From Adiantum capillus-veneris (taxonomy: Eukaryota; Streptophyta; Polypodiopsida; Polypodiales; Pteridaceae), in the NCBI GenBank assembly GCA_014529385.2, contig CM043944.1, positions 49,853,768 through 49,917,767 on the forward strand: 64,000 nucleotides of DNA, written 5' to 3'. Below, piece after piece: positions 1-11,442 of this stretch. Each line of letters starts with the position of its first letter. Positions within the stretch are counted from its first letter, which is position 1. A model generated the notes under the pieces. It searched no databases, was not told where the DNA came from, and saw only the letters and a list, made by a program, of their open reading frames with translations. The position numbers and the translations under genes were made by a program.

Positions 1-2217
1 CCCTAGTGCAAGTTTCAGCTTACCACATGCTCCTACAACTCTCATAAGATCAATTTTTTACCTGGATCACTGTTTGCTGGCTTTCAAACTTACCTTAGAA
101 GTCCAGAACCTGAAACTCTGAAAATCACACCTCACTGAGGATCCTTTAAAGAGTGAGATAGGTTGTAAATCCACCTTGGTGATTATTTAACCCACTTTCA
201 ATCAAAACACAACATGGGTAGTGGAAAGTGTCCACAAACACTTTTTTTTGCTTGTTTTTTAATGACTTAAGTGTCAATTTTCAAACTTTGACATAGTCCA
301 AAAAAATGACTTAAACTAATCTTACAAGGTCCTCGACAAGTATAACTACTCTCAAGTCACCTCTGCATAGTCAAAGCTGATACTCGTCAACTATGTGATT
401 TTAAAAGATGATTTTTTTCTCCAGGTAAACCTAGAGGAAGTAATGGACAATGATCTCCAAGTACTGAGGTTTTCTCTAATTTAGGTCACTTCGTCCCGAC
501 AACGGTGCCAAATATGGGTGGGTTACCAAGCCTCACTCAATCTTATTGTAAACATAGCAACAACCATGAACATAATTGTCAATGTGGGAAAATGCTAATA
601 TGGTTAGTGCATGGAGGCTACAAGAGGTTTTCAATCTCTTGAAAAACACACTTCCATTCTACTTCAATTGCTACACTCAATTATATACACTCTTGGGCAA
701 ACAAATCATGTTGGTTCACTAAGATTCCATGCTCCAATCCTCACCAAACTTATAGGACCGGTAGATATAGCTTAGACACACATGAAAGGGGTCTCAAATC
801 CATCATTAAAACACTTGTAAAATCTTAATTATTATCAGTAGGCCTATTTTGAGCTAGTCAATTTTGATCCATATTGCACTTGGGAGCTTAGTTTTGATGC
901 CATTCTACATATTTTAGATCTAAAATGCAAGTCTAATTTATGAGATATAAGCTAATTAGCAAGAAAATTAGTCAACACAAATCCACAAAAACATCGCAAA
1001 AAACTTACGTTGTTCTGCAGCTTTCACATGTGGACATGTAGAAGCTGACAACACTTTAAACGCACAATCCACAAGGGAGATAAAAGCATCAGAAGCAACA
1101 AGGAGATTACACAAAGCTCGGAGACAACAGCTTGTTCTTTATTATCCAAGACTTAAAAGGTTTTTTCGAAAAGTGTCTTATATACCTTAGCCAAAAGGTC
1201 ATTGATAAAAAAATAAGTGATCTCATAGCCCACATGTGGCTAGAGTCAACAAGTTGATACAACATGGAAGCACTTACTCTTATCCACTCAGTTCATAGTT
1301 ACAAAGATAGATTCAAGAATTCACAAATTACAAAAATCAAGGCCATATATGTCCAATTTGATCAAAAGTATAGAAAAATTTACAATAGTGGCTCATAGGT
1401 GTAGCTTTAAACTCGTAAGTTAGCTAGGTAGCTAACATTTAGCAACCCTCTACCACGAGAAAAGTTCTCTACATGTGCTTGGTAAAGCTATTGGCTTATC
1501 ACCAAGCACAACATAAATCATGTTTCATGGTGGTAAAGGAATTAGACACTACCCTATAAAGGTAAGACCTCCCTATGCATTGTACATATAGATTTTGGAA
1601 CAAACACTATCTCCATTCAGAGGTAAGACCTTTCCACTAGCTTATGCGCATAACACCTCGAAGGGGAGACATATACAAAAGAAGTGCCCCATGCTACACC
1701 TCAAGCGAGGGGAAGGTTGGAAAGTGATGTGCATTTTACACATATGAAACACATGGAATATGCAAGCCTCATGTTAAATCTTGGGGGGGGGGGGGGGGGG
1801 ATGTCGAAAAGCAGTGTGGATGTTCCACATGTGAAACACCCCTTAGTTAGTGAAGTATGTTAGATTCCATAGAATATGCCATCCTTACAACATATTCTAG
1901 ATGTCAAAAGAATATTTAATGCTAAAAAAATATTTTTAAGGAATCTTTCAAAGAACTTTAAAACCTCAAGCAAACTCTAGAGATAGTACTAGCCTGGGGA
2001 TTCGAATGGAGCAAGCTTTGGAGTGAGCTTTTTTCAGGTATTGTTCAACTAACCAAATCTATATAAAAAACTCATTTCAAAAAGCTTGCTCCAAAAATAG
2101 TTTTCGGAGCAACATCTTTTAATCTCGCTCTCCCCTCCCTCTATCTCCTCTCTCTCACTCCCTGTCTATCCACCGCTACCTTTTCGTATCTCTATTTCTC
2201 TCTATCTTCCATTCCTT

Positions 2218-2220
<3 letters not shown>
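1..2220. other. Non-coding, degenerate LTR-like sequence
   Basis: No open reading frame worth annotating is present. Two traces suggest old LTR retrotransposons. At about 489-507 the minus strand reads TGGCACCGTTGTCGGGA, close to the tRNA-Asp-type primer-binding site used by many plant Ty3/gypsy elements. At about 1704-1722 a purine-rich run is followed by TGATGTGC, which resembles a polypurine tract next to an LTR start on the plus strand. An 18-base poly-G run lies at 1783-1800. I could not pair LTRs here, so the assignment is tentative. Confidence 0.35.
489..507 (-). promoter_or_regulatory. Putative tRNA-Asp-type primer-binding site
   Basis: The minus strand here closely resembles the site on the minus strand at 23277-23294, where it directly follows a recognisable LTR. 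By analogy an LTR should lie at higher coordinates from about 512, but its other end was not identified. Confidence 0.4.
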
Positions 2221-2271
<51 letters not shown>

Positions 2272-2312
2272 CTCACACTCTCTCTACCTCTATCCCCTCC
2301 CCCTTTTTATAT

Positions 2313-2393
<81 letters not shown>

Positions 2394-2505
2394 GAATAGT
2401 TTCCTACGATGTTAAAATTCTCTTCTTCTTCTTCTTCTTCTTCTCTCAATCCCTTGCACTCTCTCTACCTCTATCCCCTCCCCCTTTTAGTATACCTCCC
2501 TCCCT

Positions 2506-2595
<90 letters not shown>
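2221..2595. repeat. (CT)n microsatellite cluster
   Basis: Three long (CT)n arrays lie at 2221-2267, 2315-2391 and 2515-2595, with a (TTC)n run at about 2418-2446. A C/T-rich segment around 2275-2310 recurs about 181 bp downstream around 2456-2490, so part of the cluster arose by tandem duplication. The Leu-Ser and Arg-Glu reading frames through these arrays are artefacts of the repeat. The last array directly abuts the 5' end of LINE copy A. Confidence 0.95.
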
Positions 2596-2598
<3 letters not shown>

Positions 2599-3991
2599 CA
2601 GTTGTTTTTGACCTAGTATATAACAGTTCACTCTTTTGATAAAAAATTATTCATCCAAACTCCGATTTGGGTGATCTATAGCCTCAATCGAAGAGCACAA
2701 CGCCCTCTTTGATGTAAAAATAGAAAAATTCAGAGTTATGGAATTCTTTTTTGCATCACTATTTTTGAAGTGAACAATTTTGGGGAAGTTGACTCTCACC
2801 TCTTATTTTACATATAATGTCTTTCGGCACTCGCAAGGGTTCTTCTTCTTCAACAAGGTCCACAACCATTGTAGAAAATGATTCAAAATCTCATAAGTGT
2901 GGAGATAGCAACAACAATGAGACACTTGAAGTTGTTGAGAGATTTAAGTACCTTGGCCTTGAGGTTCTGACCGATCACAAGTGGCATGACTGTGCTATGC
3001 GTCATTTGGAAGTGGGAAAGAGAGCATACTATGCATTTGAGAACATGTGTAATGCAGGAAACATCAAGTGTTGGGTTCTCAAGAAGTTCCTTTTTGACAC
3101 ATTGGTGACACCTGTTCTTCTTTATGGAGTTGAAGTGTGGGGTGGGAGGAGCATCTACTTGGAAAGAGTTTGAGAATGTCCAAAAGCGTTTTCTTACAAG
3201 CTTTCTCCAGTTTAAGACACAAACACCATATATGCTCCTACTTCTTGAGTCGGGATCTCTTCCAATTGAGGTTATGGGCATGGAAAGGGTTGTGGAGTAC
3301 ATGATAAAAATGCGTCAAAACCGCTCACACATCGACTTCCTACAATTGCATGGGAAGCATGCAAAAAAGTTTAAAAGACGGATGCAAGACATAAAGAAGT
3401 GGTTTGGGAGATGGGATGCATTACATGCACTACATGATGTCTTACCTCACTCATAAGTGAATGATGCTTTTCTACAACGCCAATGTATTACGGCTTGGGA
3501 GGAATCCAATGGGGCACGCTTCATACATTACACCACCCATATTGCTCCCAACTACAAAACCAGGTTCTTTGTTGAAAGAGGAAACCGTACTCACACTTAC
3601 ATGCTTGACCCTATCCCCTTGTCTCAGCGATATGCACTATTGCAGCAGCCATTTGGCTTAGCTCCCACTCCCTTCGATGTGAGACAGGGTGTTGGGGCAA
3701 TCGAGAAGAGTCAAATAGACTGCACATTATGCTCACTGCAAGTTCAAGAGTCTGAGTACCACACACTACTAGAGTGCTCAACTTTTGGTCACATCCGAAC
3801 TTGCTTCCCGCACATTTTTAGCTATGACTTAGACCTTCACACTTTGCTCACCCAACCACAATGTGGGCTCTCCATTGCGACTCTCATCACCGCAATTTTG
3901 GAGCATTGAGAGTCACTCATGAGCCACACACATACTACATCACATGTAACTTTGGTCCCATAGGTCATATTTGATCTCCGAGGAGGATAAT

Positions 3992-3995
<4 letters not shown>
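2596..3995 (+). mobile_element. LINE copy A, internally deleted non-LTR retrotransposon
   Basis: The 5' end (from GTGCAGTTGTTTTTGACC) aligns with the 5' end of copy B at 4294, through the untranslated leader and the first residues of ORF1 (Ser-rich, start at 2817). At about 2905-2918 the sequence jumps to the C-terminal part of ORF2. Copy B and copy A share the short string around ACAACAATGAG at this joint. The 3' end has an AATAAA box (about 3988-3995) and runs straight into (CT)n. The copy is about 1.4 kb against about 3.8 kb for B, so roughly 2.4 kb is missing, including most of the reverse transcriptase. Confidence 0.85.
2817..3909 (+). pseudogene. LINE ORF1 start fused to ORF2 C-terminal region (copy A)
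   Basis: The first 33 or so codons match the ORF1 start of copy B. They are followed in frame by the thumb and post-RT region of a LINE ORF2, recognised by FKYLGLEV and by LFDTLVTPVLLYGVEVWG. The frame shifts near 3150 and a stop lies at 3454-3456. The last part (3457-3909) keeps a C-terminal cysteine/histidine cluster (CTLC, then H and LEC) like that at the end of many LINE ORF2 proteins. The catalytic YxDD box is absent because of the deletion, so the copy cannot encode a working reverse transcriptase. The family assignment is firm; the clade is not resolved. Confidence 0.8.

Positions 3996-4061
<66 letters not shown>
3996..4061. repeat. (CT)n array at the LINE A 3' end
   Basis: A perfect (CT)33 array begins directly after the AATAAAAT end of LINE copy A. 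A matching array borders its 5' end at 2515-2595. Confidence 0.95.
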
Positions 4062-4065
<4 letters not shown>

Positions 4066-4235
4066 TTCTTTAGTATTGACATTGATATGTTTATGATTTA
4101 TTAGCTATCTAACTTAAAAAATATGTTCACAAGAGGAAATGCAAAGTGGAATAATGTCCAATCTTTTTTCGAGGAAGGGCAAAAAATTAATGTGTTTCTC
4201 TTTAATAGTTTTTAGTAATGGTTTATGGATTCTAT

Positions 4236-4237
<2 letters not shown>

Positions 4238-4293
<56 letters not shown>
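4238..4293. repeat. (CT)n array at the LINE B 5' end
   Basis: This perfect (CT)n array ends exactly where LINE copy B starts (GTGTAGCCGTTTTTGACC). The joint has the same form as in copy A. Confidence 0.95.
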
Positions 4294-4296
<3 letters not shown>

Positions 4297-4520
4297 TAGC
4301 CGTTTTTGACCTTGTAGACAACAGTTCACTCTTTTGATCATAACTTCTTCATCCAAACTCCGATTTGGGTGATCTATAGCTTCAATTAAAAAGCACAATG
4401 CCCTTTACGCGTTGATGTAAAAACAAAAAAATTTAGAGTTATGGAATTCTTTTTTTGCATCAGCATTTTTGAAGTAAACAATTTTTGGGAGGTTGATTCT
4501 CATCTCTTATTTTACATACA

Positions 4521-5220
4521 ATGTGTTCTGGCACTTGCAAGGGTTCTTCTTCAACAAGATCCACAACCATTGTAAAAAATGATTCAAAATTTTCTAAGTG
4601 TGGAGATAGCAACACAACCAGTCCACCAATGACATCAAAAACCATGATCATGGCATACTTGGTATCGTTGCAAGAGATCGTAAACAAACAAGTTGAATAC
4701 TTATGGGCACTTGCAATGAGGAATGGCACGCTAAGGGTTCTTGTGGTTGAGAATGAGAATCTCAAGTGAACACTTGAGAGATGCAAACAACACTTTTGAT
4801 GCAACTTGAAGAGGAAGTTAAGGAATGTAAACGCTCTCTTGTGGACTTAAATTATTTGAAGGAACGCATGAGCAAAGTAGAGCATGACCATGTATTAAAA
4901 GAGGAGAAACTTGATACCATGAGCGAGGATCTATGAGACATGAAATATGTATGCACAAAAAAGCCTTGGGCTGATGTATGTGGTAGCAATGTGGTTCTTG
5001 ATTCCTCCCTCATTCAAGCTATGGCTCAAACAAAGAATGTTGAGAATGTGGATGTAGAGAAGTTGAAGGAACAGGAGCGATGTTCCAAGAACATTGTTAT
5101 TCGTGGAATTCTCAAAGAGAAGTTAGAGACACCTCCTTCTCTTGCCATTGTTATCAAAGATTTCTTCAAAACCCACTTTGGTATCTCAGAAGTTATGGTT
5201 TATGGAGCACATTTGATGTG
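4521..5220 (+). pseudogene. LINE ORF1 remnant
   Basis: The Ser/Thr-rich start at 4521 is shared with copy A. After stops and frameshifts, the block from 4940 carries a charged segment followed by KNIVIRGI. That resembles the RRM-like core of LINE ORF1 proteins, which bind the element RNA. Several in-frame stops lie between 4769 and 4940. Confidence 0.6.
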
Positions 5221-5930
5221 GCATTCATTTCAAGGAAGTTGGAGGAAGTTCACTTGTATGATCGTACTTCAATGGATGAGAAAGAGCAGGATTACTATGG
5301 AAGGTTATGTTTATACTTGTGTAATAGTACGGGTATGCTCATTGCCAATGGTGTATCTTTGTGGAGTGGAACCAATGGATTTACATGTAGAAAACATAAT
5401 GGGGACAGTGTGATTGACTATATACTACTCTTCAAAGCCATCATGTATTGCATAAAGAGTTTTACGCTTCACCAATGGACCTCGGAATCAAACCAAAGAA
5501 CCTTATGTATTGACCTTGCCATGTGGAGAAGCAACTAAGCATGATAATGTGAACCAAAGGGAAGAGAAATTATCACTTGAGCGAACGGGAAGAGAAATTA
5601 TCACTATGTATGGATTTCAAACGGGCACCTATGTATATTGAAATGGTTGAGCAAAAGTTATGGATGACAAAGCTCCAGTATGATGCACCATTGGAAACTA
5701 AATCCGGAGCTTTCAAGAAAGTTATTTGTTATTGGGCCGAAGAATGCTTTTGCAAAAAGCATGTCCATAGTATCAACAAAGATAGATCACGCAAAAGGCA
5801 GTTTGATAAAGAATGTCAAGATGCTCGAAACTCATTGATAAATCTTGGTACAACTATGGACAAAGACAACTATCAAATTCATTTGCATACATACAAGGCA
5901 TTGATTCAAAAGAAGAGAAGAAGATGAGAA
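5220..5930 (+). pseudogene. LINE ORF2 endonuclease end and linker
   Basis: The frame opening at 5080 contains ANGVSLWSGTNGFTC, then GDSVIDYIL and a Ser-His-like end. This pattern fits the C-terminal part of APE-type endonucleases of LINEs, which nick the target DNA. The N-terminal half of the endonuclease is not visible and is probably deleted. The following frame (5577-5927) has FDKECQDARNSL, typical of the linker before the RT domain. A duplicated phrase near 5561-5605 (GGGAAGAGAAATTATCACT) marks a small tandem slip. Confidence 0.65.
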
Positions 5931-6929
5931 GTAAAGCATCAATTCTTTCAAGTCCAAGAAAAGGCACGTGCATGTGGAAGATTTTGGAGAAAATTGAGGG
6001 GAAAGCGGTTAAGATTTTTGGTAACTTGAGTCTTGTGGATATGTACACACATTGTAGGCAATTATATGAGCAACCAAATGCTGAAAAAATATCATTTTAT
6101 GGTTCACGCTCATGTGTGTCCTCTTTTTTTACTATTGAGGATATATGTGATGGGCTCGAAAAGTTGGCCACTCACAAAGCGGGAGATCTTCAAGGTGTCA
6201 AGCAAGAAATGATTGAATGGATGGGAAATTTTACGCATGAGTGGATATAGTTCAACATTGCACTTAAACATGGTATGCTTGATGATTGGAGTACTAATTG
6301 GGTCAAGCCTTTGCATAAAGGAGGGGATGCAAAGAATGTAAATAACTACCAGATTATAATGATTGGGTCTCTTATGGCAAAGTTCTTTGGGTGCATAATG
6401 GAGGTAAACTTGAGTGATTGGACATAAGAGAATGGAAGCGTGCAAAAGGACAAGCGGGTTTTCATCGATGCCATAGCACCATTGATCATCTTGTCACTCT
6501 TCATGTTCTCATGGAGGAAAGTTGGCGGTTGAAAGGCAAGCAATTGTATTGTTGCTTTATGGACTTTAAGAAGGACTTTGATATAATTCCATGTAACAAT
6601 TTGTGGAGAAGGATGGAATAAATTCAAGTGCCAAGTGAGTTTATGCTTGCGGTTTCTTGAATCCATGAGAAGGTGATGTGTCAATTGAGCTTGGAAAGAA
6701 AAATTTCAAAAACATGTACAAACACTACTGGGGTTAAACAAGGATGTCCATTGTCACCAACTCTCTTTGGTCTATGCATCGATCAATTGGAACAAATGGT
6801 ACTTGACTTTATGCAAGAAGAAGGCATTGAAGAGGTCACTGTTTAGTATGCAATAATCACCCTTTTGTTGTATGCAAATGATGTAGTGCTTCACACTTCA
6901 GAGGATGCACAAAAGCTTATGGTTGTCCA
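5930..6929 (+). pseudogene. LINE reverse transcriptase, forward part
   Basis: Across several frames the order of RT motifs can be followed: HKAGDLQGVKQEMI, then KPLHKGGDAKNVNNY, then GFHRCHSTIDHLVTL, then CFMDFKKDFD (motif A), then GVKQGCPLSPTLFG (motif B), then YANDVVLHT. In the last motif the catalytic YADD reads Y-A-N-D. Target-primed reverse transcription would be lost. The protein ends abruptly at 6929, and its continuation is found on the other strand of the next block. Confidence 0.85.
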
Positions 6930-8085
6930 GGACCAAAGCTACATGTGATGTAGTACGTGTGTGGCTCGTGAGTGGTTCTTGATGCTCCAAAATGGTGGTG
7001 ATGAGAGTTGCAATGAAGAGCTCACATTGTGGCTGGGAGGGCAAAGTGTGTAGGTCTAAGTCATGGCTAAAAATAAGAGGGAAGCAAGTCCGGATGTGAC
7101 GAAAAGCTCAACGCTCTCGTATTGTGTGGTACTCAAGCTCTCGGACTTGCAGTGAGCATAATCTGCACTATTGATTTGACTCTTCTCCATTGCCCGAATT
7201 CCCTATCTTGCATCGAAGGGAGTGGAAGCTAATTTGAATGGCTATGATAGTACGTATCACTGACAAGGGCATAGGCTCAAGAATGTAAGGTTGACTACGG
7301 TTTCCTCTTCCAATGAAGGACATGGTTTTGTAGTTGGGGGCAATATGGGTGGTGTAATGTGTGAAGCGTGACCCACCGGCTTCCTCCCAAACCATAATTC
7401 ATTCACTTGGGAATCAATTGAGGCATTATCATGTAGCGCATGTAATGCATTCCATCTCCTAAACCACGTCTTTATGACTTGCATCCATCTAGTGCTCAAG
7501 ATCTTTCTTTCATGCGTCTTTTGAACTTTTTTGCTTGCTTCCCATGCAATTGTAGGAAATCGATGTGAGTGGCTTTGATGCATGTTTATCATGTACTCCA
7601 CAACCCTTTCCATGCCCATAAACTCAATTGGAAAAGATCCAAAATCAAGAAGTAGGAGCATATGTGGTGTTTGTGTCTTAACTCAGAGAAAGTTTGTAAG
7701 AAAACGCTTTTGGACATTCTCAAACTCTTTCCAAGTAGAATTTAAGATGCTCCCGCCCCACATTTCAACTCCTCAAAGAAGAATCAGTGTCACCAATGTG
7801 TCAAAAAGTTACTTCTTGAGAACCCAACACTTGATGTTTCCCACATTACACATGTTCTCAAACACATAGTATGCTCTCTTTCCCGCTTCCAAATGATGCA
7901 TAGTACATTCATGCCACTTATGATTGTCCAAAACCTCAAGGCCAAGGTACTTAAAGCTCTCAACAACTTCAAGTGTCTCATTGTTGTACACAATTATAGC
8001 TTCTCCTTATGGTTGGTTTTCACAAGCATAACCTTTGTTTTGCATTCATTCACAATCAGCCCACTATGCGAGCAAAAGTTCTAAA
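6930..8085 (-). pseudogene. Inverted LINE ORF2 C-terminal block
   Basis: Read on the minus strand from 8085, this block starts with FCSHSGLIVNECKTKVMLV. That is what should follow the YADD box and the EDAQKLM end of the forward part. It continues with FKYLGLEV (7809-7991), the region around FPIEFMGMERVVEYMI (7257-7661), and the end of ORF2 (7168-7395). It stops at the sequence that in copy A lies about 35 bases before the 3' end, and the missing 3' end follows in forward orientation at 8086. This is an inversion inside copy B and not a separate insertion. Confidence 0.85.
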
Positions 8086-8140
8086 ATAGGTCATACTTGA
8101 CCTCCGAAAACGATAATAAAATCTATCTATCTATATCGCC

Positions 8141-8866
<726 letters not shown>

Positions 8867-9959
8867 ATATATATATACATATACATACATGTGTGTGTGT
8901 TTAAATTCTTTTGAACAACAAATTGAAACATTTAAATTAATTTGAAGATTTTTCAGTAAGAAAAACCTCCATTTTTAATGGTTGATTCTTCTCATAATGT
9001 GCCTTGTATTTACCATTGACAATGATGGCTAATCACAATTCATGATTGTCTCTAATTTTAAAAGCATAAGGACGAACTCCACAGGTTCCCCACCAGGCAT
9101 GTGGCCTCTAAGAATAGCGCTTGTGCTCAGAAGAAATGGATTCCAATTTCCAAATAGTTTTGACTAGGATTGACAATGATTTTGAATCAAATTTTGCAAC
9201 CATCAAAAGCTTGTAGAAACTTGTGTACAAGTTTGTTGAAAATTGGTTTAGAGTTCTTTGACCTTATCTATGACTAGTGTACATCATTAGAACGTGCAAA
9301 ATTGAGGTGAGAGATAATAATCGTGATTATTATGAGCTACCACCCAAAGTGAAAATTTTTGAAATTTTTTGGTTGCAAAGGGTAGAGCACCTATTTCAAA
9401 GATAGCTTGCAAAATTTGGAGTCATTTGGGCACTATTTGCTACTAGAAACTGAGTCTTCCAAAAATTAAAGGTTGTTAGTTGGTCCTTTGTTTATTTTCT
9501 CAAGTTGGGACAAGAAAATTTTATAATCATTCCTCGTACAAGTTGTGGTGTTTGATAGACCTTGGATTATTATGATAGCATAGGATCAAGCAAGTGAAAA
9601 CCCTTCTAGGATTTTGCAGCTGATAGATTTAATAGCAAATTGTTAGGTCTTTCGAGACTTGGTGAAATCAAGCTCTGTAGCGTGGATAGTGTGTCGTGCT
9701 CTCTACAGTGGGTGCTCCTCAGTGCAATGTGCATGACATCTCACTCAAAACAGAATGAAAACAAAGGAAACAATAGATAGCAGTTGATCAACAAAGAGAC
9801 ACAGCAAAACATATGGACTCGACTATCTCAAAGAACCGATACAGACTCTGGCATGGTAGCACACTCAGCTCCATCCCAAAACTCACGGGTACAATGGGGG
9901 TGTCAAGGCTCATATGTATAGGGATGGTGCAAACGTGTTGTGTGTATGTACTCGCTACT
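8867..9959. other. No feature recognised
   Basis: After a short TA/TG-rich stretch to about 8900 the sequence is AT-rich. It has no ORF above 60 codons and no repeat that I could pair elsewhere in the window. Confidence 0.5.
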
Positions 9960-10389
9960 CTAGACGACGACGCCCAACCATGACCTTACATGCCTCAAAA
10001 GTGGGGTTAAAAACACGACATTGCTTGCAAACGCCTTAAGCCTTTGAATAGGCCGGAACCCAGTATGATTGCATAGTCCAAGAATCCCAATTGGCAAAAC
10101 AGAATGAGGCTCCATAGCAAAGAGATATGCTCGGTTTGGATCCAACTATCTATGACCTGGTCCATGCTTGCATATGAACCTGGCAACACTTTCTACAACA
10201 GCACTCTTCTCGAAAAGAGGGATGACCATAAGCTCGAGTAACACCACCAATAAGGTTAAGCTCCATCGTGATGGCAGAACGAAAAGCATTAACAGCAACG
10301 GGATGGCAACCAGGTGAATGCTTTAGAGCCACAAGGAAACAACCAAAAAAGCTCTTAAGCTTGCTCATCTGAGGCTGAGGAGAAGCCAC
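9960..10389 (-). pseudogene. Unrecognised minus-strand coding relic
   Basis: Three overlapping minus-strand frames (10150-10389, 10007-10189, 9960-10145) read as one shifted protein-like segment. It is rich in Cys around ECCCRKCC and less AT-biased than its surroundings. No domain was recognised. It directly precedes, in plus coordinates, the G-rich minisatellite. It could be a captured host exon, part of a retroelement, or chance. Confidence 0.25.
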
Positions 10390-10399
10390 AAAGGGATTT

Positions 10400-11060
10400 T
10401 ACGAGCCATGTACGGCAGGGGCGAGGGGTGGGTAGGGCAGGGGGTTTAGGCTAGATAGGGGCGAGGGGGCTAGGGAGGCTAGATAGGGGCGAGAGGGGGA
10501 GATTGGGTGGGTAGGGACGAGGGGGGATTAGATAGGGGCGAGAGAGGGAGATTGAGTGGGTAGGAGTTAGGGGTAGGTGGGGGGCTAGGGGGAGCGAGGG
10601 CTGGTTGGGGGGGAGCGAGGGCTGGTTGGGGGGGGGGCGAGGGGTGGGTAGGGGGAGGCGAGGGGGATGAGGGAGAGAGAGGGGTGGGCAAGAGTGGGGC
10701 GAGGGAGAGAGAAGGGGGGACGAGGGTAAGTAGGGGGACAAGGGAGAGAGAGGGGGTGGGCGAGGGAGAGAGAAGGGGGGACGAGGGTAAGTAGGGGGAC
10801 GAGGGAGAGAGAGGGGGTGGGCGAGGGAGAGAGAGGGGTGAGTTGGGGAGGGGGTAGGGACGAGTTGGGGGGTAGGGGGAGAGGTGAGTTGGGAGAGAGG
10901 GGGGATGAGTTGGGAGAGGGGGAGGGGCAAGTTGGTGAGGGGGTAGGGCGAGGCTTGGGTAGGGGGCGAGGGTGAGTGGGCAGGGGCAAGGGGGTGGGTA
11001 GGGCAAGGGCAAGAGAGAAGTGTATAGGGTGGGGTCTGGGGAGGTGGATACGGGATGGGA
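10400..11060. repeat. G-rich minisatellite
   Basis: About 650 bases of degenerate tandem repeats with strongly G-rich plus strand. Recurring words are GGGCGAGGG, GAGAGAGAGGGGTGGG and GAGTTGGGG. A longer unit with GGGGGGACGAGGGTAAGTAGG recurs at about 10714 and 10776. The long Pro/Ser/Leu frames on the minus strand come from this composition and are not real proteins. Many runs of three or more G make quadruplex formation on the plus strand likely. Confidence 0.9.
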
Positions 11061-11407
11061 AGGAAACAACAAATCAAAAGCAGATATAGATACAATGCTA
11101 ACCTAGCAGATAACACCTGAGTTATACTGGCAGCGGTCCTCCTACTGCGCTCCTCTGTGAGCTTACCTAGAGTGAATGCTTTTAGTAAAGGGTCGATTGA
11201 GCAATCAACTTCTGTGACTTCTACGCTAGTTGTTGGCTTAAGTGGTTCATTGGGCTCAGCCATGGTTGGAACACCCTTAGGCAAAGGTTGAATAGATAGT
11301 CCATAACAAGGCGTAGACTTGGTAGCTTCCAACCACTCTAGCAGATCTTCGTCTGACCCTTCAGGTATCGTAGGTTGTTCTTGTTCAGGGTTGGTTTCCA
11401 TTGACAA
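11061..11407 (-). pseudogene. Gypsy pol linker between protease and RT
   Basis: The first hundred or so residues of this minus-strand frame are acidic, with VDCSIDPLLKAFTLG and LTEERSRR. This resembles the linker that joins protease to RT in Tat-like plant Ty3/gypsy polyproteins. Homology ends where the G-rich minisatellite begins, so RT, RNase H and integrase are missing. The upstream protease frame is interrupted by a stop at about 11443. Confidence 0.6.
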
Positions 11408-11442
11408 AGAAACTTGCTACACCACGGGATCCATACCTCCTT

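Larger units (their letters stand above)
4294..8115 (+). mobile_element. LINE copy B with an internal inversion
   Basis: This copy of about 3.8 kb has the order: leader, ORF1 (4521 to about 5220), end of an endonuclease domain (about 5220-5540), linker (5577-5930), RT (about 5930-6929), an inverted block (6930-8085), and a short forward 3' end (8086-8115) with the same AATAAAAT tail as copy A. The 5' end abuts (CT)n. The 3' end runs into TCTA/CT-rich repeats. Stops and frameshifts are frequent throughout, so it is an old, inactive copy. Confidence 0.88.

Noticed and set aside
2409-2639. Leu-Ser frame on the plus strand and Arg-Glu frame on the minus strand
   Set aside because: Both are direct translations of (CT)n/(GA)n arrays without any unique domain.
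6930-8085. A separate minus-strand LINE insertion
   Set aside because: The block starts and ends exactly where copy B lacks sequence and the 3' end of B follows it in forward orientation, so an inversion is simpler.
10451-11060. Long proline/serine/leucine-rich minus-strand ORFs resembling a cell-wall extensin
   Set aside because: The frames come from a G-rich minisatellite; only the residues encoded above 11061 look like real gypsy protein. No signal peptide or Ser-Hyp4-type spacing is seen.
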